Shown: positions 1-9,274, counted from the first letter of the stretch. The stretch: 64,000 nucleotides of DNA from Vandammella animalimorsus (GCF_002285285.1 NZ_NSJF01000001.1:496001-560000); one strand, 5' to 3'. The notes: generated from the letters alone by a model not told the origin. A program made the numbers and translations.

Positions 1-449
1 AGAAATGCGCCCTGGCGCTGGCCAACGGCGCGGCCCACGCCATCAACTACCGGCGCGAGGACTTTGCCGCCCGCGTGCAAGAGATCACGCAGGGCCAGGG
101 CGTGAAGATCGTCTACGACTCGGTCGGCAAGGACACCTGGGAAGGCTCGCTGGCCTGCCTGCGCGCCTTTGGGCTGATGGTCAGCTTCGGCAATGCCTCG
201 GGCCCGGTGCCGCCGTTCGCCCCGGCCGTGCTGGCGGCCAAGTCGCTGTTCGTGACGCGCCAGACGCTGTTCACGCACACCAGCTCGCGCCAGCGCACCC
301 AGGCCATGGCCGACGACTTGTTCGCCGTCGTGCAGCAGGGCGCGGTGAAAATCCACATCGAACAGCGCTTTGCGCTGCAGGACGTGCAGCAAGCGCACCA
401 GGCGCTGGAGGCGCGCAAGACCACGGGCTCGACCATCTTGCTGCCTTGA
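1..449 (+). CDS. qorA: NADPH:quinone oxidoreductase (zinc-less alcohol dehydrogenase type), C-terminal part
   Basis: Only the last ~148 residues are inside the window, read in the frame beginning at base 3; the start codon lies off the left edge. The translation has the late Rossmann-domain features of the quinone reductase branch of the medium-chain dehydrogenase family: an NGAAHAINYRREDF stretch (cofactor-binding half), the VYDSVGKDTW segment, a FGNASGPVPPF loop, and a C-terminal end HQALEARKTTGSTILLP, where 'LEARKTTGS' is characteristic of QorA. Family members reduce quinones with NADPH by one-electron or hydride chemistry in the cytoplasm, and are about 325 residues long. The gene is followed after ~115 bases by the convergent polysaccharide operon and is probably unrelated to it. 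Confidence 0.85.
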   Translation, partial: KCALALANGAAHAINYRREDFAARVQEITQGQGVKIVYDSVGKDTWEGSLACLRAFGLMVSFGNASGPVPPFAPAVLAAKSLFVTRQTLFTHTSSRQRTQAMADDLFAVVQQGAVKIHIEQRFALQDVQQAHQALEARKTTGSTILLP

Positions 450-564
450 GGGCCTGTCCCGAATTTCTGCACGGGAGGGTCAAGAAAAAAAGACGGCCTC
501 TGGTTAGCGCCGTTTACTGAGCCCAGTGAGCGGCATTACCGCAAGAAGCCTGTTGTTGACTCAA

Positions 565-1668
565 CTATGGGAGAAGCTTGGCTGCATCAAAACGCGCCTC
601 CCAAGTGTTTTCCTGTGCAAATGCAAGGTCTACGCCTGTCCCGACTTTGAATTGCAGGGCGGCCTCAGCCATCGCAGGCACGTCAGCCTCGATCTGCGTG
701 ATAAATACGCCACGCTCTCCTGCACGCAGACTCATTTCTCCAAAATCCGTAGAGATCACCGGCAGGTTCAGTGCGCGGTACTCGTAGTATTTGATCGGAT
801 CAACCGAGGCAGTCAGCGCATTTTTTCTGAACGGAATCAGCCCAGCGTGAAACTGCGTCATCGCTTTCAAAGCAGTCGCATGATCACAAGTAGGCAACAA
901 GGTAATGTTGTCGGGCAGCTTACTGGGCGGGCGGTTGAAAACCGGGCCAATCAAGCGAATTTCGTCGTTCGGCCTGGCCCTTGCCAAAGCGCACACCCAG
1001 TCCCAGTCGAACCATGAAGCAATGGTTCCAACATAGCCAAAGACTTTTTTGCTGGATGCAGCAGGCCCCTGCTGCATGCTTGGCATCACCGACAGATCCA
1101 GCCCGTTGTAAACCAGCCGCACATCCTGATGTACGCGCGCCCAGCGTGATTTAAGCTCTGTGCTCGAAACTGTGATGATGTCCACACAATGGGCAATTTC
1201 CAGCTCCCGCCGAGCCAGGGCTGACCGGGAAAAGCCTTCATAAAAGGCCGGAAACTCATCCATGGCGTCGTACAAGGATGGGCAGTCACGCAGGCGCTTC
1301 AAGAGATTGCGCGCAAGAACCGATGGCTTGCCAATCACCAACCAGGTTCTGGACTGATTGGAAAAATCCATCATTTGCTGCCATTGACGTTGCCACAAGC
1401 GCCCATTCACCCAGCCGGAACCCGGCAATGGCTCAATAGGCACAGCACTGGGCTTGAGCACCGTAAGCCATGCGGGCCTGTTGTTGTGCAGATCGTGCGA
1501 CGCAGAGGGGCGTAGCCGCCGCAAATCCCTCCAATTGGGAAAACGGGTGGGATAAGGATCGACCCACAAGACAGAGCCGCCTGTCCGGCTATGGAACCAC
1601 TCTACGAACTTATGCGGTCGCTGGGCAAAGCTATTCCACGGCACTGGCGATAAATAGATGAGCTGCAT
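565..1668 (-). CDS. Glycosyltransferase (GT-B fold, TuaH-like), last gene of the polysaccharide operon
   Basis: A 367-residue protein expected to transfer a sugar from a nucleotide donor in the cytoplasm. It opens with a SPVPWNSFAQRPHKF segment, continues through YDAMDEFPAFYEG, the YNGLD segment and the FGYVGTIASWFDWDW motif that starts the donor-binding half, and has a C-terminal GLIPFRKNALTASVDPIKYY segment followed by EYRALNLPVISTDFGEM, where the acidic residues typical of the GT4-like donor site sit. Its start codon overlaps the wecB stop by one base (TGATG), so it is translationally coupled and the last of five co-transcribed genes. The same QRP...F and IPF...P.K..EY..LP segments recur in the middle domain of the 1453-residue protein upstream, so the two are probably paralogues. 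Donor and acceptor sugars cannot be told from sequence. Confidence 0.8.
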   Translation of the reverse strand: MQLIYLSPVPWNSFAQRPHKFVEWFHSRTGGSVLWVDPYPTRFPNWRDLRRLRPSASHDLHNNRPAWLTVLKPSAVPIEPLPGSGWVNGRLWQRQWQQMMDFSNQSRTWLVIGKPSVLARNLLKRLRDCPSLYDAMDEFPAFYEGFSRSALARRELEIAHCVDIITVSSTELKSRWARVHQDVRLVYNGLDLSVMPSMQQGPAASSKKVFGYVGTIASWFDWDWVCALARARPNDEIRLIGPVFNRPPSKLPDNITLLPTCDHATALKAMTQFHAGLIPFRKNALTASVDPIKYYEYRALNLPVISTDFGEMSLRAGERGVFITQIEADVPAMAEAALQFKVGTGVDLAFAQENTWEARFDAAKLLP

Positions 1669-2765
1669 CAGCTGAAATGCGCACGTAGCGTCTTCACGAT
1701 TCGCGCAGCGGCCTGGCCATCGCCATAAGGCGAAACGCCGCGAGCCATTGCAAGATACGCAGATTCATCATCGAGCAAACGCTGCGCCTGGCTGACGATA
1801 CGCTCAAAGTTGGGCCCAACCAACTTGACCACACCCTGCTCAACCGCCTCTGGCCGCTCCGTTTCGTCTCGCAACACCAGCACAGGCTTGCCAAGAGCCG
1901 GGGCTTCCTCTTGCACACCGCCAGAATCGGTCAGGATGATGTAGGCGCGCTTCATCGCCGCAATGAACGGGGCGTAATCCAGCGGCTCGCACAACATGAA
2001 ATTGGGCAACCCAGCCAGAAACTCATGGGCCACATCCTTGACATTGGGATTGGGATGCACGGGGTAGAGAAACTGCACCGAAGAATTATTCTCAGCCAGC
2101 GTGCGCAGGGCGCGGCAAATGTTGCGCAATGGCTCGCCAAAATTCTCTCGGCGGTGGGATGTCACCAAAACCAGCCGCTTGTCAGCATCCAGTGGCACTG
2201 CAAGCTCCAGTTCCTTGGATGCCGTGATCAGCAATGCGTCGATGACAGTATTACCGGTGACAACAATCTCGGTATCCGGCACACCCTCCTTCAGCAAGTT
2301 CTGCCGAGAACCCTCGGTCGGTGCAAAGTGCCAGCGCGCCAGCTTGCCTGCAATAACCCGGTTGGCCTCTTCCGGAAAAGGATTTTGCATATCCCAGGTG
2401 CGCAGCCCGGCCTCCACATGCCCAATCGGGATGCGGTGATAAAAGCATGCCAAGGCCACAGTCATCACGGTGGTGGTATCCCCTTGCACCAATACAGCAT
2501 CCGGCTTCTCCGTCTGCAAAACATCGTCGAGCTCAAGCAACAACCGGGCTGTCAGGGTCGTCAGCGCTTGATTGGGCCGCATGATATTCAGGTCAATATC
2601 CGGATCAATGCCAAAAAACTCATTGACCTGATCGAGCATATGACGGTGCTGCGCAGTTGCAAGAACCCGCACGTTCGCCCACGGCTCCTTCTGCAACGCC
2701 AGAATGACAGGGGCCATTTTGATGGCTTCCGGGCGGGTGCCGATGACACAAAGTATTTTTTTCAT
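1668..2765 (-). CDS. wecB: UDP-N-acetylglucosamine 2-epimerase (non-hydrolysing)
   Basis: Interconverts UDP-GlcNAc and UDP-ManNAc in the cytoplasm, supplying ManNAc-type precursors for surface glycans. The protein (365 residues from this start) begins MKKILCVIGTRPEAIKMAPV, the family hallmark, and carries VQGDTTTVMTVALACFY, GHVEAGLRTWDMQNPFPEE, VTSHRRENFGEP and the TDSGGVQEEAP segment that binds the UDP moiety. An ATG 30 bases further upstream exists, but the 2765 start fits the family N-terminus and overlaps the upstream glycosyltransferase stop as ATGA, which decides the start. Length matches the family (~370). It sits fourth in the operon, indicating that the glycan may contain ManNAc or a derivative; no wecC-type dehydrogenase is in the window. 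Confidence 0.93.
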   Translation of the reverse strand: MKKILCVIGTRPEAIKMAPVILALQKEPWANVRVLATAQHRHMLDQVNEFFGIDPDIDLNIMRPNQALTTLTARLLLELDDVLQTEKPDAVLVQGDTTTVMTVALACFYHRIPIGHVEAGLRTWDMQNPFPEEANRVIAGKLARWHFAPTEGSRQNLLKEGVPDTEIVVTGNTVIDALLITASKELELAVPLDADKRLVLVTSHRRENFGEPLRNICRALRTLAENNSSVQFLYPVHPNPNVKDVAHEFLAGLPNFMLCEPLDYAPFIAAMKRAYIILTDSGGVQEEAPALGKPVLVLRDETERPEAVEQGVVKLVGPNFERIVSQAQRLLDDESAYLAMARGVSPYGDGQAAARIVKTLRAHFS

Positions 2766-5700
2766 TGCGAAACCTCTGAAATTATTTTTTTCCATCGTGC
2801 GAGCCAGTTGTTTTTTTCAAATGTCTTGGACATCGCGAGACCGTTGTTGGCCATTTCTTTTAGTAGTGGTCGGTTTTTTAGAAAAAACTCTAATGATGTA
2901 ATCAAGTCTTCGTATTTTGGGTTAATCAAATGGCCATTAAAGCCGTCAATGACCAAATTGGGCAACCCCCCTATGTTTGTAGCGATTAGGGCGTTGTTGG
3001 TAGCCATCGCCTCAATGCATGACAACGAGGTGCCCTCTGCATAGAGCGTCGGAACAAGAACAATATGGGATTCTTGATAAACGGAATTCATCTCGCCCAT
3101 GTCGAATTCTTGCCAGGTGACACGATCTCGATAACGCTCTATGTGCTGAGCTACAATTTTTCCGTCTTCTTCATTGGCTTGGCCAACCAAGTGTAATTCA
3201 AGTTCCGGATGTTTTGGTAGCAAATAATCAAATGCCTTTAAGACAATAAATATGCCTCTGGCTTCATATAAGCGCCTTGGATAAAGCACTCTAATTTTGC
3301 CGCTAAAATCCTTCTCGTTGACTTGAAAAATTTTTGAGTCAAAATAGTTGGGAATGTATGATGCCTTCTCGGCGAGAGGGTAATCGTACGTTCTTAGCCA
3401 ATTAATGAAATTGGTGTCAACCGCAACTACGCGTGAAGCCACTCGCAGGGCGTCAAAAATATTGTTGTATTCCGCAATATTGCTGCTTTTTAATCGTTTA
3501 TATTTGTGGTCCCAGTATATTCCGTGATTAATTGCGATTACCTTGAGTCCATAAAGGGCGCACCCAAGATCTGCTGGTGAGGCGATCACTAAATCGCTGT
3601 CCTTGCAAAAATTCCTGAATTTTTTTGACATCAGCTTTATGTCGCCGTCGCTGTTTGTTTGCACGCCAACAACGGGAATTCCAAAAAAATCCTTGGAGAA
3701 ATCGCTATTTGCATTTTGTATGATTCTTGGGGACCATCCAGCATCTCGCAGCATGCACGCCAAGTCAAAAACATATCGTTCTGCACCGCCTTTGTATAGT
3801 ACTTTTCCATCCCAATCGAAAAAATTAATATTTATTATGTCAACTTTTTTGATGGCGACATGGCTTATATTATTTGTTCTCTCAAAGCTGGATTCTAGTA
3901 TGTTAAAAACGGGGCTAATCTGGTTAGCCCAGTTGGATTCTTTCAAAACTTCTTCATAGTCAATGCGAGTTGGCTTCTTATTTGATGCTGCCATTTCTGT
4001 GATTTTTTCAAAAATATCTTCGGAGGATCCAACGAATACTGAGTCACTGTAGTCTATTAAGGAAGAGGTTCTTGTGGCAAAAATTGGTAGCCCAATTGCC
4101 ATGTACTCAAAAAGCTTCAATGGTAAAACTGGATTTGTTTTTTCGTTTACAAGAAATGGTATTAAGCCAACGGAAAATTTTTCAAGATAAATTTTTAGCT
4201 TTTCGTATGGAACTGCTTGAATGTGTAAAACGTTAGGCTTGCTTAATACCTGGTTGCGTACGATCAGGTTTTCCTTGGAATAGCCTTCGAATTCTATTAA
4301 TGGTCCCACCATTACTAGTTTTACGTTTGAAATGCTTGTGATCTTTTTTAGTATTTCCCAGTCAAGAAGTTCGCTGATGGCACCGTGGTAGCCTACTACA
4401 AATGAGTCATCCTTCAGGTCGAGCGAAGCATGATCCTTGTTTTCGCTCTGAAAATCGGAGACCCAAACACCATTCTTAACAAGAAAATAGTTTGCCTTAG
4501 TCTTGCTGGAATTTTTATTCATCAATTCTCTTGATGAAAAAATGACGGCGGTAGCACTTGCAAGCAGCCTCTCATGATCTTCGATCATGGCACTGCAGTG
4601 GAGTGAAAAAACGCTCAAATCATCGAGAACGTCATAAAGGCACTGCGCTCGAGGCATGTGGGGTAGCAAATATCCGAAGAAAGGATATGTTAGGTAGAGG
4701 ACTACATTATTTCTGTCTGCGAGTGAGCTTATTACCCCCCCAAAAACATTGGTTAGGTACCGGTTTGTGGCTATCTCCCTGAGGAATGGAGGGTTGCTAT
4801 CAACCTGTAGCAAGAGACATAGATAGCCTTTTTCTGCAAAAAAACGAATGATGTGATCGGGGCGCTGCGTCAGCTCCAGTGGATAGCTTAAAGGTAAGAC
4901 TAAAATTTTTCTTTCGGATGCAATGGCGTCAAACAATACTTCTGAAAGCACATCGGCGTGACTGTCCTCTAGCCCAATATCAATGTACCTAAGAATATAT
5001 TCATTTTGAGCGGATTTGTTTATCGAATAAATTTCTTGATTTGAAATTTTTATATTTTCCGAACTGTTGTTTTTTTCTTGTTTTTGTTTTGATAGCCAGT
5101 TTTTTGTTTTTGTTAAAGCCATTCGGGGGCCTTGCGATTTCAGAGTGTAGAAAAATGCTCGAGATAATTTTTTCAAGATTTGCGCTTTTCTTCTGGCTGT
5201 GCGCAGAATTCCTGTGATTTTCATTGAGTTCGAGTTCATTACGTTCTGATACTTTTGGTGTTCTTCTGCAAGAGACTGGTTTAGGTTGAAAATTTTCCCG
5301 TCTCGCTCGACTATGGTTAGATTCAAGTCGGCGATCAGTCTGTCACGCTCGATTGCCATTTGGTCTGAGCTGGCGATCTGCTCATCGCGCTCAACGATGG
5401 CCTGATTGAGGTGTGCAAGTTGTCCATCACGCTCGGCTACCGTTTGATTGAGATTGGTGATCTGTTGAATATGCTTGGCTACTGTTTGGTTGAGGCCAGC
5501 GATTTGCTCATTAAGCGCGGTTATTGCTCGGTTGAGGTTGGCAAGCTGCTCATCGCGCTCAATTACCGACTGATTGAGGTAACTAAGCTGCCCATCACGT
5601 TCGGCTAACGTTTGGCTGAGATTGGTTAGCTGCACATCGCGATCAAGCACAGCCTGATTGAGGAGAACAAGCTGGCTGTCACGCTCGACCACGGTTTGAT

Positions 5701-7123
5701 GGAGGTGGGCAAGCCGCTCATCACGTTCGGTTACCGCCTGATTGAGATGAGTAAGCTGGCCGTCGCGCTCAGTTGCCGTTTGGCTGAGACTGGCGATCTG
5801 CTCATCGCGCTCAGCCAGTGCCAGATTCAGGCTCGCAATCTGCCCGTCGAGCAGATTGACTTCGTTGCTCGCCTGCCTTTGCCGGCAGAGCGAAACGGCA
5901 GCCAACAGTCTTGGGTCGTAGAATTTCTTGCTGCATACCACCGTCTCTATCTGATCCAATAGCGCTTTGCTGTAGAGGTATGGTGTTGTTCCAGTGATCG
6001 TGTTTGTGGAAAGATGGTGGTGCAAACCAGTCAACACCGTAGTGGCAGGGGCTGGTATTGAACTGATATTGTCGAGAAAGCGAGTCCATGCATGGTGAGC
6101 GTTGAAATGTGTTTTGGCAAATTCAAAAACGCTGTCAATCTGATCCTTGCTTGTCCTATTATCAAGTTGATCAAGCAATTCATTGCTGTCAATAACGGGA
6201 AGGTTGCGGCCGGAGAAGTTATGTTCAGCTGCTTTTGCTAACAGCTTTTCGTCGACAACTCCTTTTACTCCGTCATAACCCACTAAAATCACGAGTTTGC
6301 GCGACGAAATCCCCTCAAGAACAACACGCCCCATTCCCGCAATACCGGAAAATTTTTGAATAATGGTAGGAATTTCGTTGCTTGAGCCGATCAATTCAAC
6401 GTAATCCGAATCCCCATGTTTTTCAAGCATTTGGCAGAGCTGCTGCTTCGCTGGCCCATCGCCAGCAATCATCACGCCCGGTATTCCGCACAATTTTGCC
6501 TTGCTGCAGAAGTCGAAAATTCCTTGTATTTTGAACTCATCCAGTCTGGATACAACCAACCAGCGTGGATCTATCGGGTTGACAGTCGAATCTGCGCTAT
6601 GAGACTCTTCAAATGTCACTGAATTGGGGATGTAATGAAGGGATTGCTCGGAGGCATGGACGGTCAGTAGATCCTGAACCTCTGGCGATACCGCAACAAT
6701 CAGGGGTGAACTTGCCAGGATGATGTCCTTGACCAACAGGTCATAAATCGGCCCATAGCTGGCCATGGAGGCTGGGCCGTGCAGCGTGATGGCATAAGGT
6801 ATGGATTCCAGCTCGGCTGCCACAACAGCAGGAATGATTGACGTGAAAGGGTGAACATGAACGCATCCGATTGCGTGCTGGCGAATGATCTGTCGGAGAT
6901 GCTGGATCACCGACAATAGCTCTTCGGGGGAACATTCAGGCCCCAGAGGCAATCCGTATGTTATGGAAGCCAGCCCTGAGGGCAAGAGTGCTTCTTCAAA
7001 AGCCTTGCCAGTAGCCAAATGAACATTAACACCAGCCTTGCTGAGATGTTCAATTTCTCCGCGAATATGCGTTTCGAGCCCCCCTAAAGTAAATTGCTCG
7101 GTGACGATTAGTAGCGATTTCAT
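2762..7123 (-). CDS. Giant glycosyltransferase: three GT-B-like domains joined by a 14-residue-repeat coiled coil
   Basis: A 1453-residue predicted cytoplasmic enzyme. Domain 1 (residues ~1-375) is GT4-like: MKSLLIVTEQFTLGGLETHI, an HVHPFTSIIP segment, WLVVSRLDEFKIQG and GDGPAKQQL. Residues 424-619 are 14-residue units of the type ERDGQLAHLNQAIV. A basic linker follows (~630-730). Domain 2 (~735-1085) has LTQRPDHIIRFF, VVGYHGAISELLDWEIL and GLIPFLVNEKTNPVLPLKLF, resembling the separate glycosyltransferase at 565-1668. Domain 3 (~1090-1453) is a GT4 with KGGAERYVFDLACML, VLYPRRLYEARGI and EGTSLSCIEAMATNNALIAT, whose first E and EA fit the EX7E donor motif. Start and stop overlap wzt and wecB as ATGA. 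The part encoding domains 2-3 is markedly AT-rich compared with flanking genes. Likely role: assembly of a repeating glycan exported by Wzm/Wzt; specificities unknown. Confidence 0.85.
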   Translation of the reverse strand: MKSLLIVTEQFTLGGLETHIRGEIEHLSKAGVNVHLATGKAFEEALLPSGLASITYGLPLGPECSPEELLSVIQHLRQIIRQHAIGCVHVHPFTSIIPAVVAAELESIPYAITLHGPASMASYGPIYDLLVKDIILASSPLIVAVSPEVQDLLTVHASEQSLHYIPNSVTFEESHSADSTVNPIDPRWLVVSRLDEFKIQGIFDFCSKAKLCGIPGVMIAGDGPAKQQLCQMLEKHGDSDYVELIGSSNEIPTIIQKFSGIAGMGRVVLEGISSRKLVILVGYDGVKGVVDEKLLAKAAEHNFSGRNLPVIDSNELLDQLDNRTSKDQIDSVFEFAKTHFNAHHAWTRFLDNISSIPAPATTVLTGLHHHLSTNTITGTTPYLYSKALLDQIETVVCSKKFYDPRLLAAVSLCRQRQASNEVNLLDGQIASLNLALAERDEQIASLSQTATERDGQLTHLNQAVTERDERLAHLHQTVVERDSQLVLLNQAVLDRDVQLTNLSQTLAERDGQLSYLNQSVIERDEQLANLNRAITALNEQIAGLNQTVAKHIQQITNLNQTVAERDGQLAHLNQAIVERDEQIASSDQMAIERDRLIADLNLTIVERDGKIFNLNQSLAEEHQKYQNVMNSNSMKITGILRTARRKAQILKKLSRAFFYTLKSQGPRMALTKTKNWLSKQKQEKNNSSENIKISNQEIYSINKSAQNEYILRYIDIGLEDSHADVLSEVLFDAIASERKILVLPLSYPLELTQRPDHIIRFFAEKGYLCLLLQVDSNPPFLREIATNRYLTNVFGGVISSLADRNNVVLYLTYPFFGYLLPHMPRAQCLYDVLDDLSVFSLHCSAMIEDHERLLASATAVIFSSRELMNKNSSKTKANYFLVKNGVWVSDFQSENKDHASLDLKDDSFVVGYHGAISELLDWEILKKITSISNVKLVMVGPLIEFEGYSKENLIVRNQVLSKPNVLHIQAVPYEKLKIYLEKFSVGLIPFLVNEKTNPVLPLKLFEYMAIGLPIFATRTSSLIDYSDSVFVGSSEDIFEKITEMAASNKKPTRIDYEEVLKESNWANQISPVFNILESSFERTNNISHVAIKKVDIININFFDWDGKVLYKGGAERYVFDLACMLRDAGWSPRIIQNANSDFSKDFFGIPVVGVQTNSDGDIKLMSKKFRNFCKDSDLVIASPADLGCALYGLKVIAINHGIYWDHKYKRLKSSNIAEYNNIFDALRVASRVVAVDTNFINWLRTYDYPLAEKASYIPNYFDSKIFQVNEKDFSGKIRVLYPRRLYEARGIFIVLKAFDYLLPKHPELELHLVGQANEEDGKIVAQHIERYRDRVTWQEFDMGEMNSVYQESHIVLVPTLYAEGTSLSCIEAMATNNALIATNIGGLPNLVIDGFNGHLINPKYEDLITSLEFFLKNRPLLKEMANNGLAMSKTFEKNNWLARWKKIISEVSQ
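5267..5854 (-). repeat. 42-bp tandem repeat encoding 14-residue coiled-coil units
   Basis: Fourteen units of 42 bases inside the giant glycosyltransferase gene, in exact register: CGCTC-type ERD codons recur every 42 bases from 5303 to 5812. Units 1-13 span 5267-5812 (residues 438-619); a degenerate unit 0 lies at 5813-5854. The consensus ERDxQLxxLNQxxx is two heptads long with hydrophobic residues at a/d spacing, so it should form an uninterrupted coiled coil of about 196 residues. Units 8 and 9 (ALNEQIAGLNQTVA, KHIQQITNLNQTVA) have lost the ERD. The repeats diverge at the base level, so the array is not very recent. Confidence 0.9.
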
Positions 7124-8454
7124 GCTTTCGCTCCTAATTCAGTCACCATCACCTTTGTATCAAGCATGGCTATGCCGCTGCCGAGAATACGTGGCTGATG
7201 TACCGTAAAAACAATGATATCGGTCTTGCGGTCAAGGTATGTCATATCCCCGTGTGATATCGCCTCCGCTATTGCTAGAGTGGCAAAGTATGTGCCTGCA
7301 CACAGATCGGCGCGCAGCTCGAAATCAAAGACAAGGCGTGTGCCGGGTAGGGCATTGGTGAAGTTTTGTTGGTGATAAAGCGTACTCGTCCCGAATGCGC
7401 TGACGCCCTCCACGGTACGGATCAAGAGGCCCGCCTGGATTTCATCAATAGGACGCAGAACATCGACAAAAAAACGAACCGTCAGGATCTCGCCGGTCAT
7501 GAACTGATCGCATAGGTCGCCTGAAGCATCCAGAATCTGCCAATGGGTGATCACGGCGCGCATGCCGTTCCCGCTGGGCTCGTCGTCACCGATGCAGCCC
7601 TCAGTATCCTGAATTGCTGTAGTTTCATCAACGCATGCCAGAGGTGTGTCCGTTGCCTGGCTTTGTTGCAGATAGCGGATATAAGTTTTCTCGTCCGAAT
7701 AGAGCAGGGCGTGATACTGGTCGACGATTTCCTTGGCGGGGCCAATGCCGTGGACGTAGCCCTTGTGCAAAAGCACGCCACGCTGGCAAAATTTTTCCAC
7801 CGTCGCGGTCGAGTGCGTCACCAGCAAAATGGAGCATCCGCCCTCGCGCAACCGCTCGATGTAATCGAAACATTTCCTCTGGAACTTTTCGTCACCCACG
7901 GCTAGTGCTTCATCCACAATGAGCACCTGGGGGGACACGCAGGCCTGCACGGCGAAGGCCAAGCGAACAACCATACCGCTGGAGTAGGTTTTGATCGGCT
8001 GCTCAAGGTGGTCCCCGATATCGGCGAAAGCGGTAATCTCATCAAACCGCTCATCCATTTCCTGTTTGGAAAAACCCAGAATTGAGCCATTGAGGTAGAC
8101 ATTCTCCCGCCCGGTGAAATCAGGGTTGAATCCTGAGCCCAATTCCAACAGTGCGGCAATGCGGCCGTGGGTTTCAACCGTGCCGGAGGTGGGCGCTAGC
8201 GTCCCAGTGATGATCTGTAGCAGCGTGCTTTTACCGCTTCCGTTACGCCCAAGGATGCCGACCGTTTCACCCTTCTTGACGTCCAGAGTGACATCCTTCA
8301 ACGCCCAGAACTCGCGGTAATACTGCCGGGGTTGTTGCCGGAGCATCTGTTGCAGGCGTGGCAGTATGAACTGTTTGAGTCGATCTCGAGGCTGATCGTA
8401 GATTTGGTAACATTTTTTCAGATTTTCAACCTTGATGGTAATTTCAGAGGACAT
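7120..8454 (-). CDS. wzt: ABC transporter ATP-binding protein for polysaccharide export, with C-terminal extension
   Basis: ATPase subunit of an O-antigen/capsule-type exporter acting at the inner membrane with the Wzm permease. From the ATG at 8454 the protein is 444 residues: N-terminal MSSEITIKVENLKKCYQIYD, Walker A GRNGSGKSTLLQ (~73-84), signature YSSGMVVRLAFA (a family variant of LSGGQ), Walker B VLIVDEALAVGDE and the H-loop LLVTHS. Residues ~245-444 form an extra domain (AVITHWQILDASGDLCDQFM ... RTDIIVFTV-like strand pattern) corresponding to the Wzt C-terminal domain that in characterised systems binds the finished glycan end. The longer reading frame to 8592 lies within the permease gene; AGGAAAGG eight bases before 8454 supports the chosen start. 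Overlaps wzm by 11 bases. Confidence 0.92.
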   Translation of the reverse strand: MSSEITIKVENLKKCYQIYDQPRDRLKQFILPRLQQMLRQQPRQYYREFWALKDVTLDVKKGETVGILGRNGSGKSTLLQIITGTLAPTSGTVETHGRIAALLELGSGFNPDFTGRENVYLNGSILGFSKQEMDERFDEITAFADIGDHLEQPIKTYSSGMVVRLAFAVQACVSPQVLIVDEALAVGDEKFQRKCFDYIERLREGGCSILLVTHSTATVEKFCQRGVLLHKGYVHGIGPAKEIVDQYHALLYSDEKTYIRYLQQSQATDTPLACVDETTAIQDTEGCIGDDEPSGNGMRAVITHWQILDASGDLCDQFMTGEILTVRFFVDVLRPIDEIQAGLLIRTVEGVSAFGTSTLYHQQNFTNALPGTRLVFDFELRADLCAGTYFATLAIAEAISHGDMTYLDRKTDIIVFTVHQPRILGSGIAMLDTKVMVTELGAKA

Positions 8455-9274
8455 CGGCAAAGCCTTTCCTGGTTTTCTGAAACCATGCAAATCCAAGCCA
8501 TGCAATGAAGGCTGAAACCAGCGCGTAGATACCCAATAGCTCAAAATCAGGCGGGTTCCCCCAATAGAGCACGTCCCGCGTTTGTTCAACAATCGATGTA
8601 AGTGGATTGAGATACAACCATTGCCTAAATTCTTCTGGCAAAGCCGTAACAGGGTACATAATTGGTGCCATGAACATCAAAACCAGCACCAGTGTTCCAA
8701 TGAATTGGGAAACATCGCGCAGGTAAACGCCCAGCGAGGCCAGTAACCAGCTCAAGCCTAGGATAATTAGTAGGAAAGGCAAAATGACCAAGGGCAGATA
8801 GAGCACGGTTGGCTTTGGTATACCGAAGAACAGCAAATAGCTGATCAGCCAGACGCAGAGACTGACAAAGCCATGAAACAAGGCGGAGAGCAGTGAGACA
8901 ACAGGCAAAATTTCCAGCGGGAAGATCGCCTTCTTGACATAGTTGACGTTGGCAACCACCAACGAGGGTGCCCGGTTGATGGTTTCACTGAGCAGGAAAA
9001 AGACGATCAGGCCAGCAAACAATACAAGTGCAAATTCGGTCTTGGACTCGGTTTCCACATTCCAGCGCGCCTTGAAGACGACGCTGAACACAAATGTGTA
9101 GACCGTAAGCATCAAGAGCGGGTTGAAAAATGACCATAGCAAGCCCATTACGGAGCCACGATAACGCCCCAGCACTTCGCGTTTGGTGGATGCCATGATC
9201 AGTTCACGGTTGCGCCAGAAGCTACTGAATATTTCCAACGGTGAAATTGAAAAGTTCCGCATCAGTGTACCCAT
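8444..9274 (-). CDS. wzm: ABC-2 type polysaccharide export permease
   Basis: Inner-membrane channel subunit (276 residues) that, with Wzt, moves undecaprenyl-linked glycan to the periplasm. It begins with an amphipathic region ending in REVLGRYRGSVMGLLWSFFN, the conserved entry of ABC-2 O-antigen permeases, then has about six hydrophobic segments (for example LMLTVYTFVFSVVF, FALVLFAGLIVFFLLS, FIGTLVLVLMFMAPIMYPVT) and a polar LYLNPLTSIVEQTRDVLYWG loop characteristic of the family. First gene of the operon; an alternative ATG four codons in (9262) is possible because no strong ribosome-binding site is evident before either. Upstream lies AT-rich DNA with no gene, so the operon promoter is expected there. 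Confidence 0.92.
   Translation of the reverse strand: MGTLMRNFSISPLEIFSSFWRNRELIMASTKREVLGRYRGSVMGLLWSFFNPLLMLTVYTFVFSVVFKARWNVETESKTEFALVLFAGLIVFFLLSETINRAPSLVVANVNYVKKAIFPLEILPVVSLLSALFHGFVSLCVWLISYLLFFGIPKPTVLYLPLVILPFLLIILGLSWLLASLGVYLRDVSQFIGTLVLVLMFMAPIMYPVTALPEEFRQWLYLNPLTSIVEQTRDVLYWGNPPDFELLGIYALVSAFIAWLGFAWFQKTRKGFADVL

Noticed and set aside
450-564. Possible IS end or small gene between qorA and the glycosyltransferase
   Set aside because: The region is short, with no clear terminal repeat or ribosome-binding site; nothing could be assigned.
5267-5854. CRISPR-like regular repeats
   Set aside because: The 42-bp period has no spacers and encodes in-frame heptads; it is a coding repeat.
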